The notes: generated by a model not told the origin, from the sequence alone. A stretch of DNA of 64,000 nt from Ascaphus truei (GCA_036426205.1 CM071570.1:72060728-72124727), one strand, 5' to 3'. Counted from the stretch's first letter, positions 24,070 to 36,905 are shown. Translations and numbers: made by a program.

Positions 24070-24364
24070 CAGCGGTGCGCAAAGTGGGGGGGCGCTGTTT
24101 TTTTTTTTTTACGGTTGCAGAGGCCCCGCGCTCTTCCCCGAGGCATTTAAATTAAATGCCGGTGGAACACGTGAGACCTCTGCATCTCACTTACCGTGGT
24201 TCAGATGCGTTGCTGTGACGCGTCGCCTTAGCAAGCGACATCAAATTACGCCGCTGTGTCATGCGGAGTGACGTCATGGTAACGGGGGTCACGTGACCCC
24301 GCGGTGTCATTTGACGACACCAAAACAGGTAGGGGGCGCAGCGCCAAAACTTTGCGTTCCCCTG
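24070..24364 (+). mobile_element. hAT-type MITE with 8-bp target duplication
   Basis: It starts CAGCGGTGCGCAAAG, ends TTTGCGTTCCCCTG, and is flanked by CTCTAGAC at 24062-24069 and 24365-24372, the nTCTAGAn type of hAT target. The interior contains TGACGTCATGGTAAC. There is no ORF. Confidence 0.85.
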
Positions 24365-24480
24365 CTCTAGACTACCTAGTTAAAAATGAGTAAACCAAAA
24401 AGAAAAAAAAAAAAGTGAAAACTAGAAAACCACAAGAAATATGGTGTCGCCCAGGTGCAAGTCTGTTTGCACACACATTA

Positions 24481-24660
24481 TTATTAGTATCTTTTATTTG
24501 TACAGCCCCAGCATATTCTGCAGTGCGGTACACTGGGGATACAGAGCGACATCAATGACATGAACAGAATGGACATACAAGTAAGGACAGAGCAGCGCAA
24601 ACAGATACGGAAGGTAATGAGGGTCCTGCTCCTGACAGCTTACAATCTCGAGGACACAAA
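24481..24660 (-). mobile_element. LINE 3' tail, reversed
   Basis: TATTATTAGTATCTTTTATT followed by a CCAGCATATTCTGCAGTGC block and, at the far end, GACAGCTTACAATC is a reversed CR1/L2-like 3' end. Confidence 0.5.
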
Positions 24661-25063
24661 CCCTACAGCATAGGCAAAGCAGAGCACTCCAAATATATAT
24701 AAAGCCATATGCCATAAAACCAATGGAGAATTGCAGATTTGTGGGGCATTGTGATACCTCATAAGAAGTTCTTTGTAGATTAAATTAAAGAGGGCAGAGC
24801 TTTTAAAACCTCGTACTGTACGTTTCCTCTTCAAGTGTACTGGGATAGCATATTTGAAAAAAAAATAAATAAATAAATAAACCTTTGAGGTTTCGAGAAC
24901 GCTGTACACTTTTGAAGTGAAACTTCTTTGGGCACACCTACCACGAGCAAAATTGGCTGGGAGTGAATGGCGGAGACGGAAGTGATGTCACTGCTGGCAG
25001 AAGAGACCATCAGTGTTACCAGCTTCCACCAGGAGTCGTCACCGGAGAGGAGGAAGGCAGTGC

Positions 25064-25064
25064 T

Positions 25065-25102
<38 letters not shown>

Positions 25103-25345
25103 TCTCTCTCTCACACCCCCCCCCCCCCCCCCCCCGGCGCCCCCCCCCCCCCCCCCCCAAGCGATGCACCGAGCACCCACCCCCGCTTCTCCAGACTGCA
25201 CTGCTGGGAGAGCCTGCATGAGATCCTCCCCACTGCTCTTCCCCCCCCCCACCCCTCTCTAGCAGACTCGCCACCGGTTTCTCCAGACTGCACTGCTGGG
25301 AGAGCCTACATGAGATTTCCCCCCCCCCCCAAATAGACAACACAC
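25064..25345. repeat. CA and C runs with a tandem duplication
   Basis: (CA)n at 25064-25096, CT/CA-rich and poly-C runs to about 25158. The segment TCTCCAGACTGCACTGCTGG at 25188 recurs at 25279 with following sequence, a tandem duplication of about 91 bp. Confidence 0.8.
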
Positions 25346-25495
25346 ACACACACACAGGCATGCACTACTGACGCTGACACACACACACTGGTATGTGCTA
25401 TTGGTATATACATTGTGCTGCAGGGTCCTCTGACCTGAAAACTTTTTCAAATTAATGGAAAATAAAAACTTTTAAAAACAAAGTGCAGACACGCA

Positions 25496-25540
<45 letters not shown>
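25496..25540. repeat. (CA)n microsatellite
   Basis: A perfect CA run of about 45 bp. Confidence 0.9.
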
Positions 25541-25542
<2 letters not shown>

Positions 25543-27554
25543 TAAATATAGAAGTGCAAATAGCTAAAACAGAATGTGTGCCGAGCACGCACGTTCCAAG
25601 TCAAACTTCTTTACGTTTTGTCACTGAAATTGTGTTTTGATTTTTAATTAAAAAAATTACCATCCCACATACAATTCCTGTGGTCGGCGCGCACACACTT
25701 TTTTTTCGTCTATAAAAATTCTTATGTTGGTCTGTCAAAAGGTATCAGAATCTACAACATATGTTGAATTTGCAATTAGGTGAAATCACTCAATATCTGA
25801 TATTTTTAACAGGGCTGTCAACATTTTCAAACATGTTTGACAGCATTGCTAATTCAGTTTTGCATGTGAAAATCACAATACCAAATATCACAAACACTGC
25901 CCATGCATAAGTGCCGCATGTAACACAAGTGACACTAATTTCATATGAACAGCCTGTAGTTTATTGTCTTTAATAGTGAATAAGTACCCATTTTAAATAG
26001 ATAAGGCTTCCAGAGGGGGCAATGGAATAATCTGCCTGGTGAAAGAGTGGAGACTAACGCGGTTTGGGCAAAATTTCAAAGTGAAAATATTGGAAATTCA
26101 GAAGGCCGACAATTTTCCTGAAAAGTGGTCATAACGCGCTATCCCTCAATATGTAATAAGAGGGGGTAGCCTAAAAGGTGGTAGGAGAGTGTGTGACAGA
26201 CGGACAGGCAATTGTGAATTTATATGTATAAATATACATTGCATTCTGCTATTGTTATAGGCTTAAAGTTACCACGCATTCATTGACCATGCCGAGGTTT
26301 TAGTGAGGAGGACGGAGGCATAAAGCCATTGAGTAACAATGGCAACCATGTTTTTTTACAGCAGGTTTAACCCATAATAAAAATCCCTGAAAGATTCTCC
26401 AAAAATTGGAACCAGGGAATATAAAATGCAGTATGCACATATACACATGAAGGAGGAGCTCACTTGGAAGATGGGTCTGCAACAAATTGCACTCTCTTTG
26501 TAATGTCTTACACGACCCTTTCCCCGTGGGAAATTAAAGGGTTAAAATAACACAGCTCCATCATCAGTTGGCATTGAGATCCAGTACAATGCTTTGAAAC
26601 TGAATACATCTGTGAAATTCAGTGTGAGATATGTATCATTTCAAACCTCATTGGACTATGGAACACGGTGCAGTTTGCTTCAAGCGGGAAGCTGTATTTC
26701 TAAACCCGACATTATTTTTCTTATTGTTAATTCCTGCATTGTACTCATTCTGTAATAAGAAAAAAAGGTCCAAAGGTCATTAAAACAGTAATGGTACAGC
26801 GCATGAATTCAAGGTTAATAAAAAAAGACAGGATTCGTTGTACCCAATATTTATTTATTTTAAATTGTGCTATTGAAAAAGAACGGAAAACCTTTTAAAA
26901 GAAGTTGCATAGAAATGAATGAATAGGTTGGGCAAAAAGAATTCACCCAACACAACCTCACTTCCACCGCTGCCTGAATGATAGAACCAAGGCGGTCGAC
27001 AAAATGAGGCAAATTACATACCTGTAGTTATATGAGATTCTTAAGGAAAAAAAAAAAAGATAGTCAGAGGAAAAACCGAGAAACTCATTTCTAATCGGCC
27101 TTGCAGTCAATTTCATAAAGTCTCAGGGTGGCAAAACCAGTGTAAAAAAAAAAAATTTGCACCAGATTTAACACAGGAAAAATTTCAATTGCTTTCAATT
27201 AAAGTCCATTTCTTTGAGAAATAGAACACTGTTTTGCAGCCAGGTGACTTAATAAACAGACTCCTGGTTGTGTGAAATACACAAATACAGGGCGTGTCGC
27301 TGTGGCCTGAAATTATTTTTATCTATAAAAGATAGAAAAAAAAGGGAAGAAATCACTCATTTATTATGAGTAGTGTGTGCTTACATTTGTAAAGCTTGCA
27401 CCCCAAATAGAGTATACTGTATTACACATTTAAACCAGACTTTTTGAGGGTTAATTATTAAAGTGTGATGGTGTCGATCGGGGCACTATCACATAGAAAC
27501 AGACATCGAAGTCAATGGGAGTGATAATGCCCCAATTAGCACTGTTGCAGTTTA
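25541..27554. other. KIZ intron, no gene recognised
   Basis: AT-rich sequence with poly-A runs. No exon or element was identified. Confidence 0.4.
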
Positions 27555-28142
27555 CAGAATAACACCCATAGTGTAATACATTGTTACATAGTAGATGAGG
27601 TTGAAAAAAGACATACGTCCATCAAGTTCAACCTATGCTAAATTTAGACAACAGATACTTTATCCTATATCTATACTTACTTATTGATCCAGAAGAAAGG
27701 CAAACAAAACAACCCAGAGTCATATCATCCAATGATATCTCATAAGGGGAAAAATAAATTCCTTCCTGACTCCAAGAATTGGCAATCGGATTATTCCCTG
27801 GATCAACATCCTTCCCATGTATACTTATTTGGTATATCCCTGTATACCTTTCCTTTCTAAAAAGATGTCCAACCTTTTTTTTAACAAATCTATTGTATCT
27901 GCCATCACAGTCTCCATGGGTAATGAATTCCACATTTTAACTGCCGTTACTGTAAAGAACCATTTCCTTTGTTGCTGGTGAAATCTCCTTTCTTCCAACC
28001 TAAAGGGATGGCCCCGAGTCCTTTGTACTGCACGTGGGATGAATAGTTCTATTAATAAGAGGTAGTGAGGTATTTCTAGGAGTGCTTGAAAGACTTGTAC
28101 AATGTGTTTCTTTGAGAGCACAGGGACATGTTTATATAAACT
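27555..28142 (-). mobile_element. CR1-like LINE 3' end, reversed
   Basis: On the minus strand the frame at about 28145-27825 reads RGHPFRLEERRFHQQQRKWF then VKMWNSLP and a DLLKKRLDIF helix, the conserved C-terminus of CR1-type ORF2. A 3' UTR follows to about 27555. It is 5'-truncated at a 51-bp hairpin. Confidence 0.8.
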
Positions 28143-28258
28143 CATTGGAGCACCCAGGCGATTGATATAAAGTAACAGTGAGTGCCCTCAATATATACAT
28201 ACATGGTATTGAGGGCACTCACGGTTACTTTATATCAATCACCTGGGTGCTCCAATGC
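28143..28258. repeat. 51-bp-arm inverted repeat (hairpin)
   Basis: Arms 28143-28193 and 28208-28258 are complementary with two mismatches around a 14-bp loop rich in TACATA. It abuts the CR1 truncation point. The downstream sequence to about 28345 is consistent with a Penelope-like end but carries no clear core. Confidence 0.85.
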
Positions 28259-28794
28259 CAGAATGATTTCAATAAAATTGATGTTTCAGTCAACTTGATA
28301 AAAAGGTACTTGACAAAGGTCTAGGGTGTTGACTGAAAAGTCAATTTAAAACATAAATAAAGAAAGAAATTAAGAAGATGAGTAGTGCCCCTGCTCATTC
28401 TACAATTTTACTAAAAAAATTAATATTATTATTAATATATATATCTATATCAAAATAGAAGCACAAACTGCCATAGTGAATTACTAACAAAAGTATATTT
28501 ATGTTCAATAAAAACAACAGATGTGCCCTTACACCGGGTATATAAAAATAGAGCTTATCGTGAACTGCGGATGATGTCCATCTCGAGACTTCTCGGAATG
28601 TCCCAGTCACTCGCGTACCGTGTTCCTGCTTTCTCAACGTCTGCAGATCACCCGACAGCTGACTTCACAGTGCCGATTTTACCCGAAGCCTTACAAATTC
28701 TTGGGAGGACTGGGAGGTCTCTTCTAACACTTCCCACAATTGTAACAATTACAGCACAGCACCACTCCACCGCGTTTCATGGCGATATATGAAT

Positions 28795-29060
28795 TGGGGT
28801 CCTTTTTGTTTTTTTTAGATGTAATTGGGGCTCTTTTTTAATATGCACTGAGGTCTTTTTTAGATGTATTGGGGTCTTTTTAATATGCATTGGGTTCTTT
28901 TTTAGATGTATTGTTTTTTTTTTAGATGCTTTGGGGTTTTTTTTTTTTAGATTCATTGGGTGGGGGGGGGGTTAGATGCATTGGGGTTTGTTTTAAATGC
29001 ATTGGGGTTTTTTTATTTATTTTAATTTTTTTTAAGATGCATTGGGGTTTTTGCGGTCTT
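28795..29060 (+). repeat. degenerate T-rich minisatellite
   Basis: A unit of about 25-35 bp of the form AGATGCATTGGGGTTTTTTT recurs roughly ten times with length changes in the T runs. A G/A-rich tract follows to about 29480. Confidence 0.75.
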
Positions 29061-29662
29061 TTCTATGAATTTGGGTGGGTTTTATATGTATTGAGGTTTT
29101 TGTTTTTTAAATATGTATTTGTTTTTTATATGTGTGGGGGGGTTTTGTATACATTTGGGTGGGTCGGTGAGGAGATATATCTATATATTTGGGGGGTGGG
29201 TATTGTTTAATATGTACTTGAGGGTGGGAAGTTTTTTTGCATCAGGGGGTGTCTTTTTGGTATATATTGGGGAGGGAAAATGAGTGAGTGGGGTAATTGA
29301 CAGAGGGGGGGAGAATGAGGGGAGAGAAGGGGTGAGTGAGAGGAGAGAAGGAGGAAAAGAGGGAGTAAGAGTGACGCTGGGGGGCAGGGATTGGGGAGAG
29401 TAAGAGGTGAGATGGAGGGGAGAGAAATACAGGTACATGTGAGTCAGGGAGGGAAACACAGGGGGCTCATGAGGTGTGAAATGGGGGGGTGGGTCATGAG
29501 GTGTGAAATGGGGCTCGCAACACTGCCGACGGGGGAGGGGGTGTAGAGGGAGAAAGGGGGTGGCCCGGTATTAAAGGGGTTGCACCCCATTTGGCCACCC
29601 CTGACCCCACCAGGGAGACAAGGGGTTAACTGGACTGAGGTCCAGAAATGTGATTTCACCCC

Positions 29663-30495
29663 TGTTATAACCTGTAAATGTGTATTTTCCTGTTTCCCCT
29701 CTGTTATTGTACATCAGTGTCTGCACACACACTAGAATCCATCCGGGAGCACAAGGGTTAATAGTCTGTTAATACTGTGTCTCAAAGTATGGACAAAGCT
29801 TCAGAGACATTCTTTTGCTATCAGGATGACAGATGGCTCTAGAGACATGGCCCAATGGCTAGAACTTAAGTTTTGTTCAAAAGGTTTTATCACCCTCCCT
29901 GTCTCTGTGAGAGTGGAGGGGGCGCATACCATAGCAGTTTTTAAGTGTCCCACTTATCACTGTCCAACACAGGTTATCTTGTCCAAGATCCGGAGGGGTA
30001 GCTGGGCTGGCATTCCATTTGCACATGTGGGGCCTCAGAAAGGAGACCCCAGAGTTCTACTGCACATGTGCCAGCTAGCAGGGGGGCCTGTCCTAAAATG
30101 TGTCCCCCCATCAAAGATTGGCTGGAGATAATTGCAAACCAATCACAGGTTCTTAATGTTACAGATAGAGGGACAAAAGGTTTATAACCTGCTGTTCCCC
30201 ATCTATCCTTTGTCTTCATTTTTGGTCTTCATGCAAAGTCTTCATTCGTTTTCGTTTGCTGATATGGTAACCTGATCTCACCTGAATGATTTCCTGACTG
30301 CTGAGAGAAATGCTACATCATACTTCTCATTCCCCAACCCCAATGTAAGTGTACTTCTTGTTTGTTACTGCATTATCTGTTGTGTTCACCTTTATTCTAA
30401 GGAATAAATACAATTTATGATATCTTAAGCCTCGTTCAGTTCAAACCCAATTATTTTTGTGTAATATTAATAAGCCTGTGGAAGCTATCGTCACA
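29663..30495 (+). mobile_element. solo LTR candidate (about 833 bp)
   Basis: It starts TGTTATAACCTGTAAATG and ends ATCGTCACA, with AATAAATACAATTTATGAT near 30404. Ends, length and signal resemble the reversed element at 22192-23027. No target duplication was found. It lies about 470 bp from KIZ exon 3, in the opposite direction. Confidence 0.5.
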
Positions 30496-30962
30496 GGGGG
30501 CACCGGTCAGAACTGTAGTCCTGGGCCCCGGTAAATCTGTCTGCTGCCCTGGCCACGGCAGCCGTAGCTGGGCTGTTTCCAGCACCCAACGGCAGCTCAG
30601 CAGTATTACCCAGCTCCGACCATGGCTCCAGCCCCCCAACCCCCTGCGGGACTCTCTGTGACTTTCAGCCTGGTTAACGGGACCGGAACTTGACCTCACC
30701 CGTCGGAGGTGGAAGAAGTGAGCAGAGGTACAGAGGGAGCAACAAAATCCCGGAAGAACCGTGAAATAATGCAAATATAACATGATAGCAAAAAGTTGTA
30801 GCGTAGTGTATAGTATAGTCATTTGATGCCACACAGCCATTTTCACACGAGTTGTAGGGGGAGACTCTGGTGTTTGAGGGAGAGACGCAGGAGAACGCCG
30901 GGAGACGCTGCAAAATGCATTTGTCGAGGTGTGTGTGTGAAATATATATCATACAAACTTAC

Positions 30963-31125
30963 CTTCATGTGTTGAAGTTTATCAGTGTTTGACATCAGAC
31001 TACGGATGTGCGCTTCGATATGGTCAATCTCCTTTAGGAATGCTTGGTTCCGAAGCCGAGCTCTCTTTCCCCTCTCACATATTTCTTTCAAGGAATGCTT
31101 CAGCTTCATGTACTTAAGATGAGAT
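30963..31125 (-). CDS. KIZ: KIZ exon 3 (coiled-coil exon)
   Basis: The minus-strand acceptor is CTTCTTTAAAG and the donor AAG|GTAAGT; the exon is 163 nt. It encodes LKYMKLKHSLKEICERGKRA, a short linker with RNQAFLKEID, and a helix ending NTDKLQHMK. Remembered human kizuna has LKYVKLKNYLKEICESEKKA, RNQEYLKRFE and NTEKLQKLK in the same positions. The first nucleotide completes the codon left open by exon 2, and the exon ends in phase 0. This is the N-terminal coiled coil of the centrosomal protein. The open frame past the donor is intronic. Confidence 0.93.
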
Positions 31126-31296
31126 CTTTAAAGAAGAGTTAGCAATTAGTAATAAGGCACACTACTAGCCATATGTATGAAACGCAGAGAATTTTGAAAC
31201 ACTGACCCTCCGTAACAGTACTAATCAGCGGTCAGGATAAATTCATATAAAAAGAAATCATCCATTTGTGGCAGCAAGTTTCTATTCTTTTTTAAG

Positions 31297-31492
31297 TAAT
31301 AATAATAATAATAATAATAATAGCATGTTCTTGTATAGCACTGCTAGTTTTACGTAGCGCTATACAGAGACATTTTGCAGGCACAGGGAGATAAAGTGAC
31401 TTGCCCAAGGTCACAAGGAGTCGACACCGGGAATTGAACCAGGCTCCCCTGCTTCAAACTCTCAGTGCCAGTCACTGAGCCACTCCCTCTCA
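31297..31492 (-). mobile_element. tRNA-headed SINE, second copy
   Basis: It is the same element as 15127-15350, with a 20-bp-scale deletion in the core and an ATA-repeat tail at 31297-31322. It lies in KIZ intron 2. Confidence 0.7.
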
Positions 31493-31739
31493 AGTAAATA
31501 ATTGTTTTCTTTATCTCTAACATGTTAACCTCATACAGCACTGGGAAGACATCAATTTTAACCTCTCGGACTCTTAATACTTAAACTGATCATATATCCT
31601 GAAAGGAGCAGTGGATTCTCAAAATAACAACATACGTCAATGGGCGTTTAAAGTAAATAAGAAGACTATGTCAAACAGAAGACTGCAGGCTGCTGCTTTA
31701 AGTTCTATGTTGAATGTAATGTTTTGGCAACATACTTAC

Positions 31740-31802
31740 ATGTGTGCATCAGATGAGTTGTATTCAAACAATTTCCTTTCTAACTCCAATCTCTTTCCTT
31801 CA
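31740..31802 (-). CDS. KIZ: KIZ exon 2
   Basis: A 63-nt exon lies between TTTTTCTCATTCAG and AT|GTAAGTATG on the minus strand. It encodes EGKRLELERKLFEYNSSDAH, against EKKRLDLEKKLYEYNQSDTC in remembered human kizuna. One nucleotide at the start completes the split codon from exon 1, and two at the end join exon 3 in frame. The splice phases of exons 1-3 agree without adjustment. Confidence 0.93.
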
Positions 31803-32316
31803 CTGAATGAGAAAAATTATAAAAAAATATTTTACATTGAAAGCAAGTAAAACATTCCGAAAACAAACTGTACTATAGACCAAAGCCCCTACAGACAATG
31901 TTACACTTGATTACTGCTGTTAAAGCAACATTCATGTTTCCATAAACAGTCATTTTGGGTATATTCATTAAAGTCTACACGCCAAACATTTTAAGTAGTC
32001 TTTGCCGTCTTAACGAAGCTCAGATAACAGGTATTAAAACTCAATTGAGGTTAACAACAACCATTAAGTCAATGGCAGTTAATGCTGATAGGGTTCAAAT
32101 ACTCGCTATCTGAGCCTTGTGAATCTCCCTTAGTAGTTTTAAAAAAAATGCATATTGATGTTATGAATATTTAAATAATGTCATACAGTGTGTGGCCATT
32201 TTTTGCAGTTTGGTGGTGATGTTTATGGAACAGAAAGTTCTAGGTGTCTATGACAGTAACATCAAAGCTCTCCGGGGCAGGGATTTCCTCTTCTATTTTT
32301 TTTATTTTGTTTGTTG

Positions 32317-32346
32317 TGCACATACATACATACATACATACATACA

Positions 32347-32373
<27 letters not shown>
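32317..32373. repeat. (ACAT)n microsatellite
   Basis: About 14 ACAT units, probably the tail of a LINE 3' end. Confidence 0.9.
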
Positions 32374-32377
<4 letters not shown>

Positions 32378-32702
32378 CTGTAAGGATGTCTGCACATCCT
32401 TCTATGATAGGCTGATCGGACTGTCACTCACCCAGGGAGTGTATCATCTTAAGTGTCACACATGAAGTGTCTGTGGAGCTCAAATTGGACTTGAATTGAG
32501 GTGAAGAATAAAAGAATTGGACTCTGCACGTCATCATCAACCCTGCAACTGTGAGAAATTGGCTAAATGTTCTGACTATTTTTGCACATCTAAAGACTAA
32601 CTTTCTAAGCTGCCGTTTTACCTTCAGTGCTACAATGCATTCCCACCCATCTTTATATACCTGCTCTTACAACTTCTACGCCTCATATCCTCCAATACCT
32701 GG

Positions 32703-33490
32703 TCTAGCCCATACTCTCCCCCCCCCCTAATCGCAGATCAGGTCCCCTAAGGTGTTCTGGGGTCTGGCTATATGTCTCAGTGTGGTGCATACCTGTTGGC
32801 ATGAGGTCTCCCGCGGTCAGGAGGGCCTGAGTCTCCCGCGATGACATGGGGGACAACAGAAACAGGTTACTGTGGTGAATGCCTTCGTCCTTGTTCAATG
32901 GTGCAGCGCCTCCATCTATAGAAAGCCCCAGGAATGCGGGGTGGAATCCTTACCACAGAGATTCCCCACAGGGATGAGAGATTCCAGTCTCACACAAGGT
33001 TCTCTTTAAAACCAGCAGACACTTTATTCTCTTGGCAGCAGCAGCAGACAGGTACAGTGATGCACAGTCCACTAACTGTTCTCCCTTGTGATGATCCCTG
33101 CCGCCACTCTGGACCAATGGGCATCCAGAGTGGGGCTAGCTCTTCCCTCACCCCCTAAGCAGGGTGAGAGGTATTTGGTCCACCTCACTAACTATAGCTA
33201 TATCAGCTCTACTCAGGAGCTGATCACTCCTCTCCTCACTAACACACCATCACTAAACTGTCAGACTGACACTGAGCACACACTAAATAGGAAATGCACT
33301 GCTCTTTTATCTCAGCAGGCACCGTCCCTGTGTCTCTTGATTGGACACAGGGTCAGATGACCTACCTCCACCACTCAGGTCAAGTGCTTGAAGTGGGGGA
33401 AACCCATGATAACTACTGGCAACCTGCCCTTACCAGGGATTATACCAGGAGGAGGATAGAACTATAGCCCCATTTCTTACCAGGGCTACA
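32703..33490 (-). repeat. 3' LTR of pol-less element copy 1
   Basis: 788 bp, nearly identical to 37100-37865 apart from small indels such as the extra ATGAGGTCTCCCGCGGTC-type insert near 32800. Confidence 0.9.
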
Positions 33491-33667
33491 CTCTCCCTCA
33501 GGTGGAATCCAATGGTCCCCACTTGGACCAAATTTGCTGGACCATCCTGCAGGTGAACAATCTGTGAACATACAAAACATAGTTAATCAATATTGTGTAC
33601 ACTAGACCACAACACCCATGATGGCAACATAACACAGTGGGAAACTCCCAACATGGAGAACCTCAAC

Positions 33668-36263
33668 TCAATAGTAATGACGGGGATCAGGCTTCTTCAC
33701 TTCCCGCCCGTTGTGATCCACAATTTTAACAAAGAAAGGTTGTACAGGCCCATTCTCCGGTCTGTACAGAATGTTGTGCATAAATATGTTCCTGCCTGTA
33801 CTTCAAGATTTCATTACAGAACATATTTTGTCCTCCCTTATGTAGGCAGTGCTACCAAACTTAATTCTTAAGTGCTCAAGAACTGCATCTCTGAGCCAGG
33901 TATCTCTCTGGTCCTCGATCTCCTGCATTATCGGTTCTGGCACGTATGGAAACTCTTATCCATGAGATTGCTTTACTTAACTTAGTAAGTTTCCGGTTCC
34001 CAACCTTTCCTGGCAGTACCCAGAACTGTGGCTCTTCAGGCTCAATATCATCATACAAAATAGAGGAGCCTTTGGGGGTGATTACCTTTTGCATAATTTC
34101 TCTCCACCTGTTATCTAACTCATCGGCAACCTCCTGTGGAGAATAGGTGCCTGCGTCCCACCAGTGATCTACAATATCTTTCTTTATTAACACAAATCTG
34201 GTGCGGTCCATCCCCTCATGATACCCTGTGAATAACGGTGCCCACCATTTATCTCGGTGCTCATATGAGGATGACACACTCATACCTTCCTCAGACTCTG
34301 CTCTGGAGGACACACCAGATGTCTCTGCCTCTGTAGAGTGCGAGCCTTTACACCTCCCTCTAAGGACATTCTTGTAAACCGTGGGATTCATCTTAGGTGG
34401 TTTGGGACTTACGGGACCCGCTTTTGCAGTAGACTGGGACCCTCGGGCCCTACCTCTAGGAACAGGATTAAACACAGTGGGGTTAGGTACATGTACAACA
34501 CGACAATGGTTTCTCCCCATCAGAACCCTCATCACGTCACCCAATCCCGCCAATCAGTTGAAAACTTGGGCGTCTTATCCAGCTTACTCCCACTAGGACC
34601 CGGTGGCACGACACGTGACGGGGCAGTGGCCGGGGCAATAGCGCTAGGGGCGGTGACCAGAGGATCGCTATAGTCCATTACAGTGTCTCTGAGTCAGGCG
34701 ATGCCACGACCGGTAGGTACTTCCTTACTGTCTCTTGCGGCAGCGCTTCGGGATCCCCGCTTGGCTACTTGGGCCTTAAACTCCTCGAACGCATGTTCCA
34801 GCCCAGCTCTCTTTAGTGAAGCAATCAAAGCTTCCGGGCCTCTGCAGCAGTCTGACCCGGAAGTGACGTCATTGCTGGTCGTCGCGGAATCTACATCCGC
34901 TCCTGGGTCCCGCACCGGAAGTGCGTCGAGGACCGGAATGGACGGTGGTGGACCATCCGGGTCGCGGACGGGCAGGTAGGCCTCAAGCCCTTCTCTCTCC
35001 ACAGGTTCCTCCTTCACCTGGCGGGAATAAGGGGGTGGTGGTGTCCTCTTACCACTCCGCTGTCTTGCAATGCTCGTTGGTTCCTCCGGAGCCGTCTCGG
35101 GTCCCATCTCCGCCGCACTGGGACTTGCCACGGCCATGGGACTTCTACATGGTTCAGGGCGCACCAGCGCTCGCCGTCGGGGGGTCTCCGAACTCGTCTG
35201 CTCCATCTCTAGGGAAACTGGAACTTCTTCTTTACAGCTGGGGTGGTCCGCCGGCCGGCGCATCACCACCGATAACAGGCTGTCTCTCTCATCCGACGAG
35301 GACTGTAACGGCTCCTCCGCTGGGGAATCACCTCGAGTCCTTGCGGCACCGCCAGTGAATATGGGTACGAAACGGGCCCGCTCCGGTACCTCCACTGCGG
35401 TCGCGCTCTCCTCCGTCGGGACATCTCTTGGTGGCTGGGCCTGGGTCCCTACCTCAGGGGTGACATATGGGACCAGGGCAGCCTTCGCATCCGCCTCCTC
35501 CACCTCGATCAGCGTCGCTGTAGGGGCATCTCGCGGGGTCACTATAGTAGGGCATGGCTCGATAGGCCAGAGGTAGAACGTGCCACACTGTTGGCACCGT
35601 GCCGTAGTACTTGGGGCCGGTCCGGGTGACCTGCATTGAACGCACAGGCACCGCAGATATTCGCGGCCATCAACCTCCACAACCAGGAGGCCTCCTGGAA
35701 GCTGATAAGTTGTCACGCTTAAGTCAGCAATCTTTTGTGCAGGGGTTGATTCGCTCAGCTTGCTGGTTTCACATTTAGTTCCTTCTCCTTCACCAGTCAA
35801 GCAGAAATGAAGTTCCTCAGCCTCACTTCCTGTCCCTCTTTTCGCTGGGTAAGACTGTTGGGATTGGTTCTCAGTGTGCCCCCTCCCTCAGGTGGAAAGT
35901 AGAGGAGGGGCACTCTCTCTCTTTGGGCGACGTGGCTTCGTCCATCGGCCAGTCACTGCACAGGTGGGTGCGGCTACAGCTTTCGCGCCGCTCTCTTCTT
36001 CTGGCTGGGGTTCTGGTGCCAAACCCCTGCACATCACTCGCCACATCTCTCGCAGCCTGTTTGCATGCAGCACATGCGCGATCTAGGCTTTGCGGGAGTC
36101 GCCATTTTGGATCGGCTGCAACACGTGTTGCAGTGAATGGCGCAGCTGTTGCCTTTTTAACCTCTTCCGTGCCCCGCAGAGCACATGTATCTCTCGCCGC
36201 CATCTTTAGTGAGCCCTCTAAGCCCACGATAGCGCTACTCTCAGTGCCTATGGTGCAACTCAT
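33668..36263 (-). pseudogene. novel LTR-element protein, frameshifted (copy 1)
   Basis: Three main open stretches on the minus strand (36263-35871, 35800-34694, 34553-33876) plus a tail in another frame to the TGA at 33668-33670. The middle part holds YQLPGGLLVVEVDGREYLRC, a CxCxxC then CQQC zinc-ribbon-like cluster and YLWPIEP. The third holds DKWWAPLFTGYHEGMDRTRF and VDHWWDAGTYS, then FWVLPGK. The tail ends GREVKKPDPRHYY. All of these match the plus-strand copy at 48445-52335. Low-complexity Pro/Ser/Arg linkers lie between. There is no CCHC knuckle, protease or polymerase motif. Function is unknown; a Gag-like structural role is only an inference. Confidence 0.75.
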
Positions 36264-36568
36264 TCCTAGACACTTACTACTCTCAATGGTGCTCTAACCA
36301 ATGAATATAACTCATGGCATACCCCAGGATAGGCAGAACTCTCTCCTTGAACACCGCACTCGCTGACGGTTCATTACAAGCACTCTGTGGTGTGTTTTCT
36401 GGATACTAGCTAGTGTACTTGGCATTTCCTAAGTACTTGGCGTCAACCTACTGTTGGCCACTCATAGTGCAGACCCTATGCTGAAGTCCCTGACCTCTGT
36501 TAACAGGCAACCCCACAGGAATCTTACACTATCTGCCTCAAGGTGACTAGAACAGCTATAGCCTAGTG

Positions 36569-36905
36569 CAGCGGTGCGCAAACTGGGGGGCGCGACCCCC
36601 AGGGGGGGCGCGAGACTGCCGGCGGGGGGGCGCGGGGTTTACAGAGGCCCCGCGTGCTTCCCGAAGGCACTTAAATTAAGTGCCGGGGGAGCTGCAGGGC
36701 CTCTGTAAACCTTCACTTACCTAGGCTCCGGCGGCTTCCTTCCTGCGTCGTCATGGCAACGCGGCGTCGAGGTCATGTGACGTCACGTTGCTATGACAAC
36801 GTGACGTCATGATGCCGGAGCGCAGGTGAGTGGGGGTTAGGGGGGGTGCGGGAGTGAGGGGACCGCCTGTAGGGGGGTGCAGGGAAAGAAGTTTGCACCC
36901 CCCTG
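36569..36905 (+). mobile_element. hAT-type MITE inside the LTR element
   Basis: Ends CAGCGGTGCGCAAACT and GTTTGCACCCCCCTG are inverted repeats of the family at 24070. The 8-bp flanks are GCCTAGTG (36561-36568) and GCCTAGTA (36906-36913). Inside, 36778-36809 is a palindrome of two TGACGTCACGTTG arms around CTATGA. Confidence 0.85.

Noticed and set aside
24831..25361. Overlapping long ORFs on both strands around 25 kb
   Set aside because: They read CA, CT and poly-C runs in several frames; the peptides are low complexity and have no conserved motif.
32320..32373. CRISPR-like regular repeat
   Set aside because: It is a simple ACAT microsatellite with no spacers; this is a vertebrate genome.
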